Below are positions 23,295-34,250 of a stretch of DNA of 42,449 nt, piece after piece. Source of the stretch: Gnetum montanum. Taxonomy: Eukaryota > Streptophyta > Gnetopsida > Gnetales > Gnetaceae. The notes beneath the pieces are model-generated. The model was not told the origin of the DNA, made no database searches, and was given only the letters and a program-made list of their open reading frames with translations. Positions within the stretch are counted from its first letter, which is position 1. Each line of letters starts with the position of its first letter. The stretch is from the NCBI GenBank assembly GCA_015680685.1, contig MNCI01005810.1, positions 936,017-978,465 of the forward strand. The letters are read 5' to 3'. A program made the position numbers and the translations under genes.

Positions 23295-23735
23295 GGTTTC
23301 TGTAGGTACCCCTGCAACCTCGCTGCTGCTTGAAAGAAGATAAAGCGAAAAAAATGCATACAAGGGATCCAAAATTCAAAAATCAACGCTTAGCAAAACC
23401 CTGGCGTTGGAATCGTTCTATTTCATCAGCGAATTGAGTTTCGCTTCACTGTTTTTTCGGAAGCTCGACTTGTTAAGCCCTTGTGTTCCAATGGTTCAGC
23501 ACGCTTTCTTTTAACCCTAACGTTACGAGAGTTTAGCCTGATCTCTTAATCGCGAGTTTTAGATTCAGATTTGTCTCACGCGGGTAAATATCAACCGGTC
23601 CCTGTATTACTTTTTGTTTATTGTTATATAACAAAAAGGTAAGCGAAATTTATTTTTGAGACAATCGCATTATTTAGGGTTGGAAGATGCCTTCAAGTTA
23701 GAATAGGGTAAATGAAAGTGGTTCCTACATCCAAG
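23295..23735 (-). promoter_or_regulatory. 5' flank and probable promoter of the SDN-like gene
   Basis: About 440 bp lies between the chosen start codon and the repeat block. On the minus strand an in-frame, ATG-less stretch precedes the start (about 23295-23372) and is taken as leader. No clear TATA box was identified. The repeat block beginning near 23.73 kb therefore lies very close to this gene's transcription start. Confidence 0.4.
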
Positions 23736-23741
23736 TAAATA

Positions 23742-23954
23742 GTGATTTGTATGGTTGGGCGTAGGGGTGCCTCACCACTCATCAAGCAACAACCCAAGAA
23801 AGCCAATGATGACAATGATAAGCAATGGGATGCATTATGGGATAAACTCCCTTTTAACATCATAAGTGAAGGTGATGGTGAATATAAGGTTATGCAAAGT
23901 AGGCCTTACTCACTCCCTAATCTTACAAAGATTAGGAAGAATCTACATAAGTGA
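23742..23954 (+). pseudogene. Unrecognised 70-codon frame at the edge of the repeat block
   Basis: An open frame with protein-like composition (DDNDKQWDALWDKLPF, then EGDGEYKVMQSRPYSLPNL) ends just before repeat sequence related to the noncoding part upstream of the Tat pol at 33.4-33.9 kb. It may be a remnant of an element's gag or pol reading frame. I do not recognise a domain. Confidence 0.3.
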
Positions 23955-24189
23955 AGTTTACCTTAGCCTTCCCATGCCCTTATGACTAGATGCATCGATA
24001 GCCATGTAGCCTTACATTTCTTTTGTAGTTTATTATATCTTTTTATGCATTTGTTGTTTTATTCTTTATGGACATAGCCTATGCATGTAGCCTAAGTTCA
24101 TTTACATTTTTACCTATTTATTACAACCTTTCTTTATTTTTACTTATGTTATAAACATCGAAAAGGCCTTATAAATATACGTCTTTTTC

Positions 24190-24425
24190 ATAGCCCATCC
24201 ACTAAGACGTTAAATTGGCATTATGGTCTGCTAAGATCTTAAACTAGTATGATGGCCCACCATGGCCTTAAATTGGCAACATTTACCAAAACAATGTAGC
24301 ATGGCCTATCATGGCCCTAAATTGGCAAAAGTAACCTCAACACATCATGGCCCGCCATGGCCTAAAACTAGCAAAACTATATAACTTGTGCTCGCGATGG
24401 CCTAAAACTAGCAAACGTCCATTTT
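24190..24425. repeat. Short-period repeat with TAAAYTGGCA core
   Basis: About six imperfect copies of a roughly 27-50 bp unit, with words such as CTAAGACGTTAAATTGGCAT, CCATGGCCTTAAATTGGCAA and CCTAAAACTAGCAAA. The same unit recurs at 33650-33735 and, inverted, at about 37745-37830. It therefore belongs to the retroelement family filling 23.7-39.4 kb. Confidence 0.65.
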
Positions 24426-27400
24426 ATTATTATTTCTCTCTTTGATTAGCATATTATTGCATCGATTATCTATTTAATGTTACAACCAAAATGTTAACAT
24501 AGCCATTTTCAATGTTTACAACATTTATAGTGTTTACTATAGATACATATAGCCAAAAATAATACCAAAATTTAAATTTGAAGTTAAAATGTCCATAACA
24601 TACATAGCCATGATCACAATGTGTGGCAAGAATGTCAAAGAATAACAACCATCTATAACATAGTATTGGTTAATTATAGCCATCAACATGAAAATAAAAA
24701 CAAATAGCTAATAAGCTAAAATGATGGAGGCTGATGAGAAGTATCTAGAGGAGGAAGTGGTGGGTCATTCCCACCCTCACTGCTAGGATCGCCAATGTCT
24801 TTTGAGGCTAGAAATGCAACAACATATAGCCAATTGGTAACCTAGAGCCAAAATCATGACTTAAAACAAAAACAAAAACATAAAATATATCGAACCTGTG
24901 GAGATTCTAGCTCCATTACTTCCGAGGATATATGGGGAAGGCCTTCCTCTAAATGATGATCTAGTCCTCCATCATGTTGACCCAGTCAACATCCCCAAGA
25001 TTAATGCTAGAGAGAATGTTGGTCTTGTCTAAAGGAGTCCAAGTAGGAGGCTCCCAAGTAGTAGTAGCTGTAGAGGTCTAACCTATAGTAGTGGTAATTT
25101 GAAGAGTAGGGGATTGCTCCACCTTGAGAGTACTTTCAAAAAGTTGATAAGCACTCTCTACCTTGATCCCCTGGATGAATAGCTCTCTCTTGTGCCATTC
25201 AACTAACTTCTCCTTAAGCCACTTTAGATAGACCCCATGATCTACTTTGTACTATTGCTTATGGACCTTTTGTGTCTTGTCCCACTCCAAAACACAAGTG
25301 CAATGATCCTTCGAATCCTTAAACTTCTAGGAGATGAGTTTCATCTACATACGTTGTTCCATGATCTCCCATAGGACCACTACTTTGTCTTAAATGACAT
25401 GCCAGTAGTGGGTCCATGTGATCTCCTTAGTTCATAATTCCCCTAAGTTAGCTACTTGGGCTTTCATAAAGGCCTTATGGTCTTGGAGATCTCTAATCAT
25501 ATCCTCCTACCATTGGGTCTTTTTTCTAAAGGCCACAAATTCCTCCCATAGTAATTAATTGGACCTTTTTATCTCCCATGAAATTTTTTCACACAACATT
25601 ACTAAATCAATAGTAGTCTCATACAACTTCACAGGTACACTAGATACACCAGAGGGAAGCTTAGGTAAAGAATCTATCTCCATGTCTCTGCTGGGGTTCC
25701 ACTCCATAACATGTACTACACAAGCATAAAATACAACCATAAAATATAATGCACATCCTAAGATAGCCATAATGCAAGTGTAGCCTACGATTGAAGCGCA
25801 TAAAACAAAATCATCACCTATCTCATGTGCAACTTGATGTAACTAATCAATGATGTCCTTAGCCATTCTAAGCATGAACTCCACTTTGTCTGGAGTTTGT
25901 GCTCATGGTTTCACATGAAACTTAGGGATAGGAGCTTGCACTAGTGGTGTAGAAACTATTGTAAGCATGACAATCATTGAAGGGTTAGGATGACAACCAA
26001 AGATAAACAAGGAGATATACCAAAAATATTAAGGCATAGGCATACTTGGCTTCTCCTCCTCTTTTTCCTCAGGGATGATGATGGGGGATGTACCTAGTAC
26101 TATCTCACCAAACAAGACATCTAGATCATTTCTATCTGCATTGGTAAGTTCTTCAACCATAGGTTGTATTAGGAATGCCTCTTCTACATGCCTTTGTTTT
26201 GCCTTCACAGTAGCTTGGGCTGCCATATCTTGACCCTTGTCTACAACCATAGCATATAGAAAACTGGTTAACATATGAAACCATAAAGTAGCCATAAACT
26301 TTAAAACATGAAATAGTTAAATTTAAATAAAGCATGTCTGTAATTGCTTTCTATGATGGCCTAAGCTTAAACTTAAGCTTCTTTAGGGTAGGTAGGTCTA
26401 ATGTTAGGGGTGCCTCCTCGATAGGCTTCTTGAGTTTTTCCTTAGCTACCCCTTTAGCCTCCATATATCATCATTTGACATCTTGGACACTAGCAAGAAA
26501 CATGAGAGGCTCGTTGTCATTAATACTATAAGGAGACTTGTACTACCTAACATCAAGATTCTTAGTGGTAATGGATAACATATCATCCATTCCCTTTGGT
26601 GGGTTTTGGGCTTACACTGTTGGATAAATGTGCTTTATCCAAGGCCTAGAAAGTTGGCTTGAGTCTTCTAAAATCCATTGTTCATTCTTGTACACCAGCA
26701 GAAACTTTGCAAACCTCTTTAGATAACTTGCAAAAAATGCAAAGTGCATATGGATTATTGTGGAGGTGTTAGCACAAAGCCTAAGGATCTCCTTTGGAAG
26801 CCCAGTCCAATCAAATTTGATGCCCTTAATCAGGACCTTCTTAAAGGTCCACCCTTGTGCTAGGCTGATTACTTTCTTTTGTGATAATAGTTTACGAAAC
26901 ACATGAGACATGAATAAAAGATATGATTCCTTTGCATTAGGGTTCATGAAGCTATGCATCGAAATTCCAAAGTGGCCATGTTGGCACCAAGCCACTCCAG
27001 AACTTCATCACAATGGCCTGCTTTCCTTACTATCCTAGTGGGAACCTTTGCCCACAAGTCAGAAAAGAGGCTTGCACCAATGGTCATGTTCACCTTCACA
27101 ACTTAGATGATGGTGCTAAAATAACTAACTTTCTCATTGAAGGAGTCGATGACATGCAACATCTTCATAGCAAGAATGGAAGGGATAGGTGCCATGAACA
27201 CATTGAGCAAACCTACATGCTAGATGTTTACTTGAACATACCTAGGCACCTATTCCTTTGGCCACTCCTATGCTAATGTCACCTCATCAAACTTTAGGAT
27301 GAGGGTATCCATATGATGTGAACTTGAAAGTGGTATAGTGACATTAGTTGAGGTGGAGGGTTCTACGAAGGAACAACCAAAAGTTTAGCATCAACATGAG

Positions 27401-28319
27401 AAATTTTAACAACTAGGTGAAGCAATAGAATACTTAAAGCCATGAAATACTAAAAACTATAGTCTTTATATTTACCTTTCCTTTTCTTCTTCCGTGTGAA
27501 GGTCCTAGCTACAAGGCTTTGATCCATGGAGTTGTTAGAATATGCCCACTAGTTGTGCATTGTCCCATCATCCTTATGCTTCTTGTATACATGGTTAAAC
27601 CTAGTGGCATATGCATCAAAGTCCCCTCTTAACTGTTGATACATAACAATTTTGATTTAAGGACTCTTTGTGAATTTGTCAAAAGAAATTTGAGCCACTT
27701 CCAAGATTTGATCATTGACGATTAAACCCTAATCATTGAACCTGTGCCTGGAAGAAGTTATAAAACCAATGAAGTTAGGGAATGTAGTCAAGCTAAAAGG
27801 ATAAAAGCATTACCATAACCATGCTTACCCCTATAGATGATACATGATGCTAGGTAGGTTTTGGAATAATATGTGAGCTCTATGTGCCACCATTAGAGTA
27901 TTGTCAGCATTATATTAACTATACTTTGGAATCATCTAGATCTCTATAAAGTAACATGGGCTTATGGCATTTGCTGGTTCCCTTGCTATCTTAGGAGGTG
28001 GCTTGTTAGTAATGAATTTGATGATAAGGCTGAATGCTCAAGGTAATAGGGTCTCCACAACAATCTTGGCTACATCTAAGGACAAGTGTGACCATAGCAT
28101 CATACTAAAGTTTCCAAGGAGGTAGGTAAGGAAGTCCCTTGTCCTAGGCTATAACCATAATGAGATCTTTTTGAAAGGCATGTCATGTGGTGGGATGCTG
28201 GTCTTGGGATGACCAACATAGCATGAGATACCAACTAGCTCCATTATGATGAGGATAGACCTCAAAAAGACCCCTGCATGATGCAAAGTAAAAAAACATT
28301 ATGACCTATTAAAATTAAT

Positions 28320-28850
28320 TAGCAAATTTAGACAAAACATTTAGTTGGTAGTGAAATTAGCCTTTGTAAAAAGCTTTAAGGTGTTTATCTAAATTAGCTT
28401 AAGGAATTCACAACAAAACATTATTACAACCTTGTGTAGCCTTACATAATGGAATTACTTAGTAGATTTGGAAAAAAACATCTAGTCGGAGGTGAAAATA
28501 GCCTCTATAAAAAACTTTAAGATGTTGATCTAAATTAGCTTAAAAAATCATAGTTAAAGCATTATAGGCAAAACTAGACCTTGGTCTAAGTTATGCATAA
28601 ATTTAGAAAATAGCATCTAAATTATGCATAAATTTAGAAAAAGCAAGCATAAGTTTAGAAAAAACAGTTAACTTATGCAAAGCATGCATAAATTTGGAAA
28701 AAAACATCTAAACTATGCGCAAATTTAGAAAAAAGTAAGCATAAGTTTAGAAAAAACATCTAAATTATGCAAAGCATGCATAAATGTGGAAAGAACATCT
28801 AAATTATGCACAAATTTAGAAAAAGCATCATAAAGCAGAAAAAAACCATG
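28320..28850. repeat. Tandem repeats in the long first intron of the antisense gene
   Basis: Two parts. At 28333 and 28471 a unit of about 138 bp is duplicated (ACATYTAGTYGGWRGTGAAA ... CTAAATTAGCTTAA). From about 28590 to 28830 a minisatellite repeats phrases such as GCATAAATTTAGAAAAA and CATCTAAATTATGCA, with copies differing by a few bases. Stops and low complexity on both strands argue against coding. Confidence 0.7.
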
Positions 28851-28969
28851 TAGCCATAGCAAAAGCTTTCTAAAAATAGAAAAAGATTTTACTTTTCTTA
28901 AAAAAATAAAATTAAGCATTAGTTTTACATGTTTACAAAAGAAAAACGTAAGTTATACATATCAACCAC

Positions 28970-30060
28970 TTCCATTTCGAGATGGGTAATGTGCTATGAC
29001 CATAATTTTGCCTTGTTTACATAGCCATAGACTTTAAAAAATCATTAAAAATTCATTTGGGCTCTGATTTCAGTGATTTCATTGTGAAAAGAATCCTAAA
29101 ATTCTAAACCTTATAGCCATGACCATTAAAACCAAAAAAGTATAGCCATATATCCACAAAACATGAAAAAGTAGATGTTAACATTTACTCCTTTTTGCTT
29201 AGGGTTGGTGAAAAATTCATTTGAGCTCTAAATGGAGTGATTCAACCACTATTTGAAATCTTAAATAGAGCCCTATGCACCCATATTAGAAACAATTCAA
29301 AATATTTACTGTTTATGTAGGAAAAATTCATCAATTTGAATAATAATCCAAAAATGGCACAACCATCCTTATTACACATGCTTAGTAAAAAATTAGTAGA
29401 AAATTTGTTTTAAGTCCAATCAGAGTGATTCCACCTCTGTTGGGAAGCTAAAGCTAAAGCCTACTCAGCCATAACTAGAAAATAGCCATAAGCTTCACAT
29501 TTTTCTTAGAAAAAATTTGCAAAATTTCATGAAATTATAAAAGTAGCGCTAATAACCTAACTACCTAATGTTAGAAAAATAGCCATAACTTTATCATTAT
29601 GAATCCAAATTAAATGAGAAAACATCTATTAGAAAGCCTAAATGAAGGGCCATGAATTCATAATCTTCAATTTCATAGATGTGTAGCCATTCTCCTATGA
29701 AAAAAATACACAACATTGCTTACTTTTCTTGTCAAAACTTCAAAACCTAGATTTCATAATGTGGTAGGGTTTTTTTGAAATTTAATTTTAGCAAATCCTA
29801 AGGCATAGATTTGAAAAAATGGCCACACCCCAAAATTTTGGGAAAAAAGCATGAAATAGCAAGCCCTATTTTTATAATTGAATCTAAAAAAGCTAAAGGA
29901 ACAAAACAACTATAGATTTGCATGGAAGTAGCCAAAATAGGAGGGGGGATTTCATTAGAATTCCATTTTAATCCCTCCACCAAAGTAGATCTAAAAAAAA
30001 TGGCTTTAACACATAGGAAACAAAAAACTAGAAAAACCATAGAATGCAAAGGCAAAAATA
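28970..30060. repeat. Diverged tandem repeats, TAGCCATA-rich, about 165-190 bp apart
   Basis: Similar phrases AAATTCATTTGGGCTCTGAT (about 29050), AAATTCATTTGAGCTCTAAA (about 29212) and AAATTTGTTTTAAGTCCAAT (about 29402) are each followed by GTGATT and CC or CA words and TAGCCATA motifs. This is probably an expanded intron of the antisense gene. Nothing coding was recognised. Confidence 0.5.
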
Positions 30061-30629
30061 GGTAGAACTACCTACCTTGGAGTAGCAACAGAAGAAGCCT
30101 AGATGGAGATGGGTCTTGGTACTTCTTCTAGCTCCCAGGAACACTCATCCACCTTCTAGATCATAGGGTTTCTACTCTTTCTTCCATGTTTCTTTGGGGC
30201 CATGGTAGGCTTAATGCTGATTGTAGCTAGAAAAGGAGAAGGATGAAGGTTCTATGCTAAGTATTGGAAGGATGGAAGGCTTTCATGCTAAATTTAGATT
30301 GCTTCTACCACAAAAAACTCTCCTAGAGCTCTCCTTCAATGCACTATTGTTGTAGAATGATAGTTATGATCAAAACTTGCAAAATCTAAACATATAAAGC
30401 TCATCTAAAATGTAAACACACATATTGAAACCTTAGATGCTAATTTGGTGCACCATAACTCCAAGTATACTAAAGTGCAAAGGGGGGAAATTCTAGTCCA
30501 CATTGATTTTGGATGGTAAACAACTTTACTTTTCAATTTTAAATTTTTGGATTATGAGCCCTACCTTGCACCTTCTCTTTTGAACAAAAATTACATCAAC
30601 GCTCAACTTTTTTCCAATTTTGATACTTA

Positions 30630-33290
30630 TAACCATATTGAAACCCTAACTCCCATGCATCCACGTTGAGGATACCATGCCTAGCATGGAAACATGTCTC
30701 CTATTTCATAAAATCATTAGAATTACAAATATTTTGCCATTTTTAGTAACCCAAACCTACCTTTTTCAACCAAAAGTGGGTGAGATATGAACGAAGCTAG
30801 ATACCATGGGTTTCCACATTGGAAGAAGAGGAGTAACACCTATCCCTACCCCTGGTACCCATTTTGGCTAAGTTTGACCTTGAGGTAGACCCCACGTGAC
30901 TTAGAATCCCTCTAAGCATCTTTAGTAGCCTCAGAACCTTAGCAAACTGAGTCAAAACTGGTTGAAACTTTAAGATTTTGTGTTTCCACACAAGGGGAGG
31001 CTTTGTCCATGTTGAGCATCTCACCCTCAATGTGGATAGATGGGGGGAGGACGGGGGGTGCGGGGAAGCCAACAATGACCTAAATTAACTGCATAGTGAT
31101 TGTTTCTTAATGCTTGGTGACCCCTAGACACTACCAAAATCCTCTAGAGCTTTTAAAAGCCTCAAAAGTGGTCAAATGTGGCACAAAATTTCCATCCCCC
31201 TCTCATCCATACTAAGGCCACCATGCCTAGTGTGGAAGAAATGGGGAAGATTGCATGAGGCACATCGAAGCCTCCAAACTATCAAATCTTGACACCCAAC
31301 ATTGACCATCAACATTGGCATGCATGGTCAATTGGTTGTTAATCTGGCCTAGATCTAACTTTCTTGGTTGAGGAGTCCTCTTCCATGTTGAGCCTTTCAC
31401 GCTCAATATGGATAGAAAGGGGAAAGCCTGAAAACCCCCTCACAACCTTCATAATAACCAAATTTTGATCTTAGGCACTAATGGTCAACACTAGCAACCC
31501 TGTGGATAGTCATGCATAACGAAATTGATCATAAAAGCTAAAAAGGCCCTTCCCCCCAATTTTTCCCATTGTTCATGGAAGCCATATTATGGAAAAAGGG
31601 TGGGAAATCCAAAAATTACTTAATAACCCTTGAAAGAACCAAATTTTGACATCAGGTATCAGTTGTTGATGCTAGTAACCTTAGAAGCTTGCATGCATAG
31701 CTTGAAATCATGAAGAAAAGGTAAAAATCAGGGTTCCTTGGTTCTTCCATGCTAAGAATCACTTCTTCCATGTTGCCTAGTGTGGAAGAATGGGGGGAAC
31801 TTTGTGGAAACTCTAAGATAGCCTTAGAGACCTTGAATGAACATTGAAAAGCCCTATGAGTGTCCTAGAACCTCATCTGCACACCTTGAGACCTTTAGAC
31901 TAGTCAAAATCAACTCTAATAAGCTAGAAAATCTTTCCTCCTAATTTTCCATGTTGAGAATGGAAACCTCAGCATGGAAACAAAAGGAAAGGCCAAAAAA
32001 CCACTTGGCAATCTTTGAAATAATGAAAATTTGATACCAAGCATTGATAATCATCACTAGCAACCTCAGAGACCTACATGCATGGCCAAAAGTGACACAA
32101 AAGATAAAAGTTTATTTCCCCTAGTTTTCCATGCTGGGCATACCATCCCTTGCATGGAAAAATAGGGGGAAGCTCAAAAACCACTTAGAAGACTTCCAAA
32201 CTGACCAATCTTGACTCCAAACCCTAGCCCTCAACCCCAACAAACTTGGGAGCATACATGCATAGTCAATTGAGGTAGAAACTAGCCTAGATTTGGGATG
32301 CATGGTTCCTACACACTAGGGATCCCTTCCTACATGGTGCCTAGAATAGAAACTCAAGGGGGGACTTGTAACCTTAGAACAACATCAAATGACCCTACAT
32401 TCACTCTAGAACCCTAACAGTAGCCATTGGAGCCTTCAAACCTCAAGAAATTGATCCTAGATGGACAGAAGATGGTTTCCCCTAGTTTTCCATACTAAGC
32501 TCTCTAGCCTTAGCATGGAAAAATGGGGGAAAGCTAAAAAGCCACTTGGGAGTACTCAAAACTGCCAAAATTTGACATGGAGACATAGCCCTTGGCCTTG
32601 GTAACTTTGGAAGGTAACATGCATGGTCGATTCTGACCTAAATTGGTCTAGATCTAGGATTCTTGATTCTTCCATGTTGGAGTAAATTCCCCAACATAGT
32701 AACAAGGGGGAAAATCTACTTTTCTACTTTTGGCTGCAAGATGACACTCTCAAAAGAAAAAAATCTATGTTGGAGAAGCCTAGGACCTCATAGCCTCAAG
32801 ATTTTGCTTGTCTGACCTTATTTCAACCTACAAAACCCATTTCTCCTATTCTTCCACATTAGAGTAACTCCTTTTGCATGGAAATAGGGAGAGGAGGGAA
32901 AGACCTTAATGCCCTTAAATAACCTTCAAACATGCTTGAAATCAACTAGAAACTTGCAGAATGAAAGTCTATAGTCCTAGGAGCCTAGAAACCTAGATAA
33001 AGTGCTTCTAAACCACCCTAAAATTACAAAATAAGTTTTCCCCCATTTGTTCCATGCTGAGGATGCTATGCTTAGCATGGAATATGTGGGGGCATTGAGG
33101 GGGGGGGGGGGGGGNGGTGTAAAAGCCATTTGACATGTTTTGACACTCAAAACCAGCTCAAATTACCTCAAAAAGCTAGAAGATGCATAGCCTCCAAATT
33201 TGGGTCTTGGTTGCCTATTTGACCATGTTAGACTCCATTTTGACTTGAATTTTTGTTGTTTATGTAGAGCCTAGCATGGAAGCTTGAAAA
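30630..33290 (+). repeat. Tandem array, period about 184 bp, each unit with an imperfect hairpin
   Basis: The core TTCCATGCT...AGCATGGAA with a following GGGGGAA recurs near 30665, 31010, 31200, 31383, 31560, 31743, 31945, 32125, 32310, 32488, 32672, 32855 and 33050. Spacings cluster at 177-202 bp, so there are about 13 units. Between cores, shared phrases recur (TTTGACAYCAAGCATTG, ACATGCATGGTCAATT, CCTAGATCTAGG-like). Some phrases alternate, hinting at a double unit near 370 bp. Copies are strongly diverged. A one-base gap (N) follows a run of G at 33115. Confidence 0.8.
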
Positions 33291-34250
33291 CACTTAATTT
33301 TTGGGTCCAAATAGCCTAGAAACACCCTTGATTGATGCCCGAACTCACTTAATCACCTTGTAGCCTCAATACATGGCCCTCTAAGGCTTAAAACTAGCAA
33401 ACCTAACCATTTTTGACCTATATTAGCCAAATTTTACCATACATAGTCTATTTTGCTTGATTTTTACATTATTATATAGTGTTTTAACTTGTTTTTGGAC
33501 TTGTGTTGCATTTTTGACCTTCTATGACCTTTATACGGCCGTATGTGTTCTTTATTTGCCTTATTTTCCTAGGTTGGCCTTTGAATGGTATCAAATAGTG
33601 GGATTCAGCCTTTCTTGACCATCGTTTGGCATCATGTGACCTTGGCTTGGTAAGGTCTGAAATTGGCATCATAGTCAACTAAGACTCTAAACTGGCATCA
33701 TGAGCTGCTAAGGCCTAAAACTGGTAAAATCATGGAATTTTTTGACCATTTGTAGCCTTGATCCTTATAATTTACTCTGTTTAACCTTGGTTTGACCTTC
33801 ATTTAGATCTTATTGCACTTTGTGTGCTTGTTTTCACCCTATTGATTATCTTGGATGACCTTGTTTGCCTTAGATTTGCATGTATTTACATAATTTTATA
33901 GCATTTTAGCATTATTTATTCACTTTTACCTAGGTGCTAGTTAATATGCCTTTGGTTAACATGCAGGATCAAAGTATGAGTACTTGGGAGCAAATCAATT
34001 TGCCTTTGTGTCTACATGGACCTCATGGTGATGTTGAATAGTGTATTGACCCTAATTGCCTAGATCTTGAGCCTAAGAGTCTAGTAGATCACATAGTCTC
34101 AATAGAGCAACCTCTAGAATGGCCCATAAACCTCGTCAAAACCCTTGACTTAGAGGTGAGTGACATAACCGAAGACTCTTTGGTTGAGATTTCTATCACA
34201 ACGCACAATGGTGAGGAGAAAACCCTTAAACTAAGTTCCTCAGTAGCACC
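32100..34250 (+). repeat. Left arm of a large inverted repeat
   Basis: From about 34250 back to about 32100 the sequence matches, as reverse complement, the right arm at about 37200-39410. Anchors: the pol-start words ACCTCATGGTGATGTTGAAT and CCTAGATCTTGAGCCTAAGA (34020-34080), the spacer words CTAAGACTCTAAACTGGCAT and CTTAATTTTTGGGTCCAAAT, then several 184-bp units. Distances between anchors agree between arms (about 930 bp from the array edge to the inner end on each side). Arms are diverged but colinear. Confidence 0.8.
33101..33115. other. G homopolymer ending in N
   Basis: A run of G interrupted by an N at 33115 marks a sequencing or assembly break inside the tandem array. The real length here is uncertain. 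Confidence 0.8.

Larger units (their letters stand above)
24716..30203 (-). pseudogene. Decayed multi-exon gene of unknown function, antisense to the Tat pol
   Basis: Minus-strand sequence reads as a spliced gene of about 1000 codons. Exons by splice signals and coding sense: 30203-30076 (start MAPKKHGRKSRNP), 28273-27829 (CYVGHPKTSIPPHDMPFKK), 27747-27476 (YQQLRGDFDAYATRFNH; ends FTRKKKRK), 27362 to about 26340 (TLILKFDEVTLA, AQGWTFKKVLIKGIKFDWTG, NPPKGMDDMLSITTKNLDV), about 26240-26040 (VEELTNADRNDLDVLFGE, acidic end), about 25975-25795 (AQTPDKVEFMLRMAKDIID), 25715-24896 (coiled-coil-like; KELFIQ-like and WEPPTWTPLDK) and 24807-24716 (DPSSEGGNDPPLPPLD, ends PPSF then TAG). More than a dozen in-frame stops, mostly TAG or TGA, sit where Gln, Trp or Arg codons would fit, plus at least one frameshift near 26990, and exon phases do not all join. 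I do not recognise the family. Tat-lineage elements can carry antisense extra ORFs (known), and this may be one; a captured host gene is the alternative. Confidence 0.55.

Noticed and set aside
30630-33290. CRISPR-like array of regularly spaced palindromes
   Set aside because: Nuclear plant context, units of about 184 bp with related rather than unique spacers, and diverged cores; it is a tandem repeat in a retroelement.
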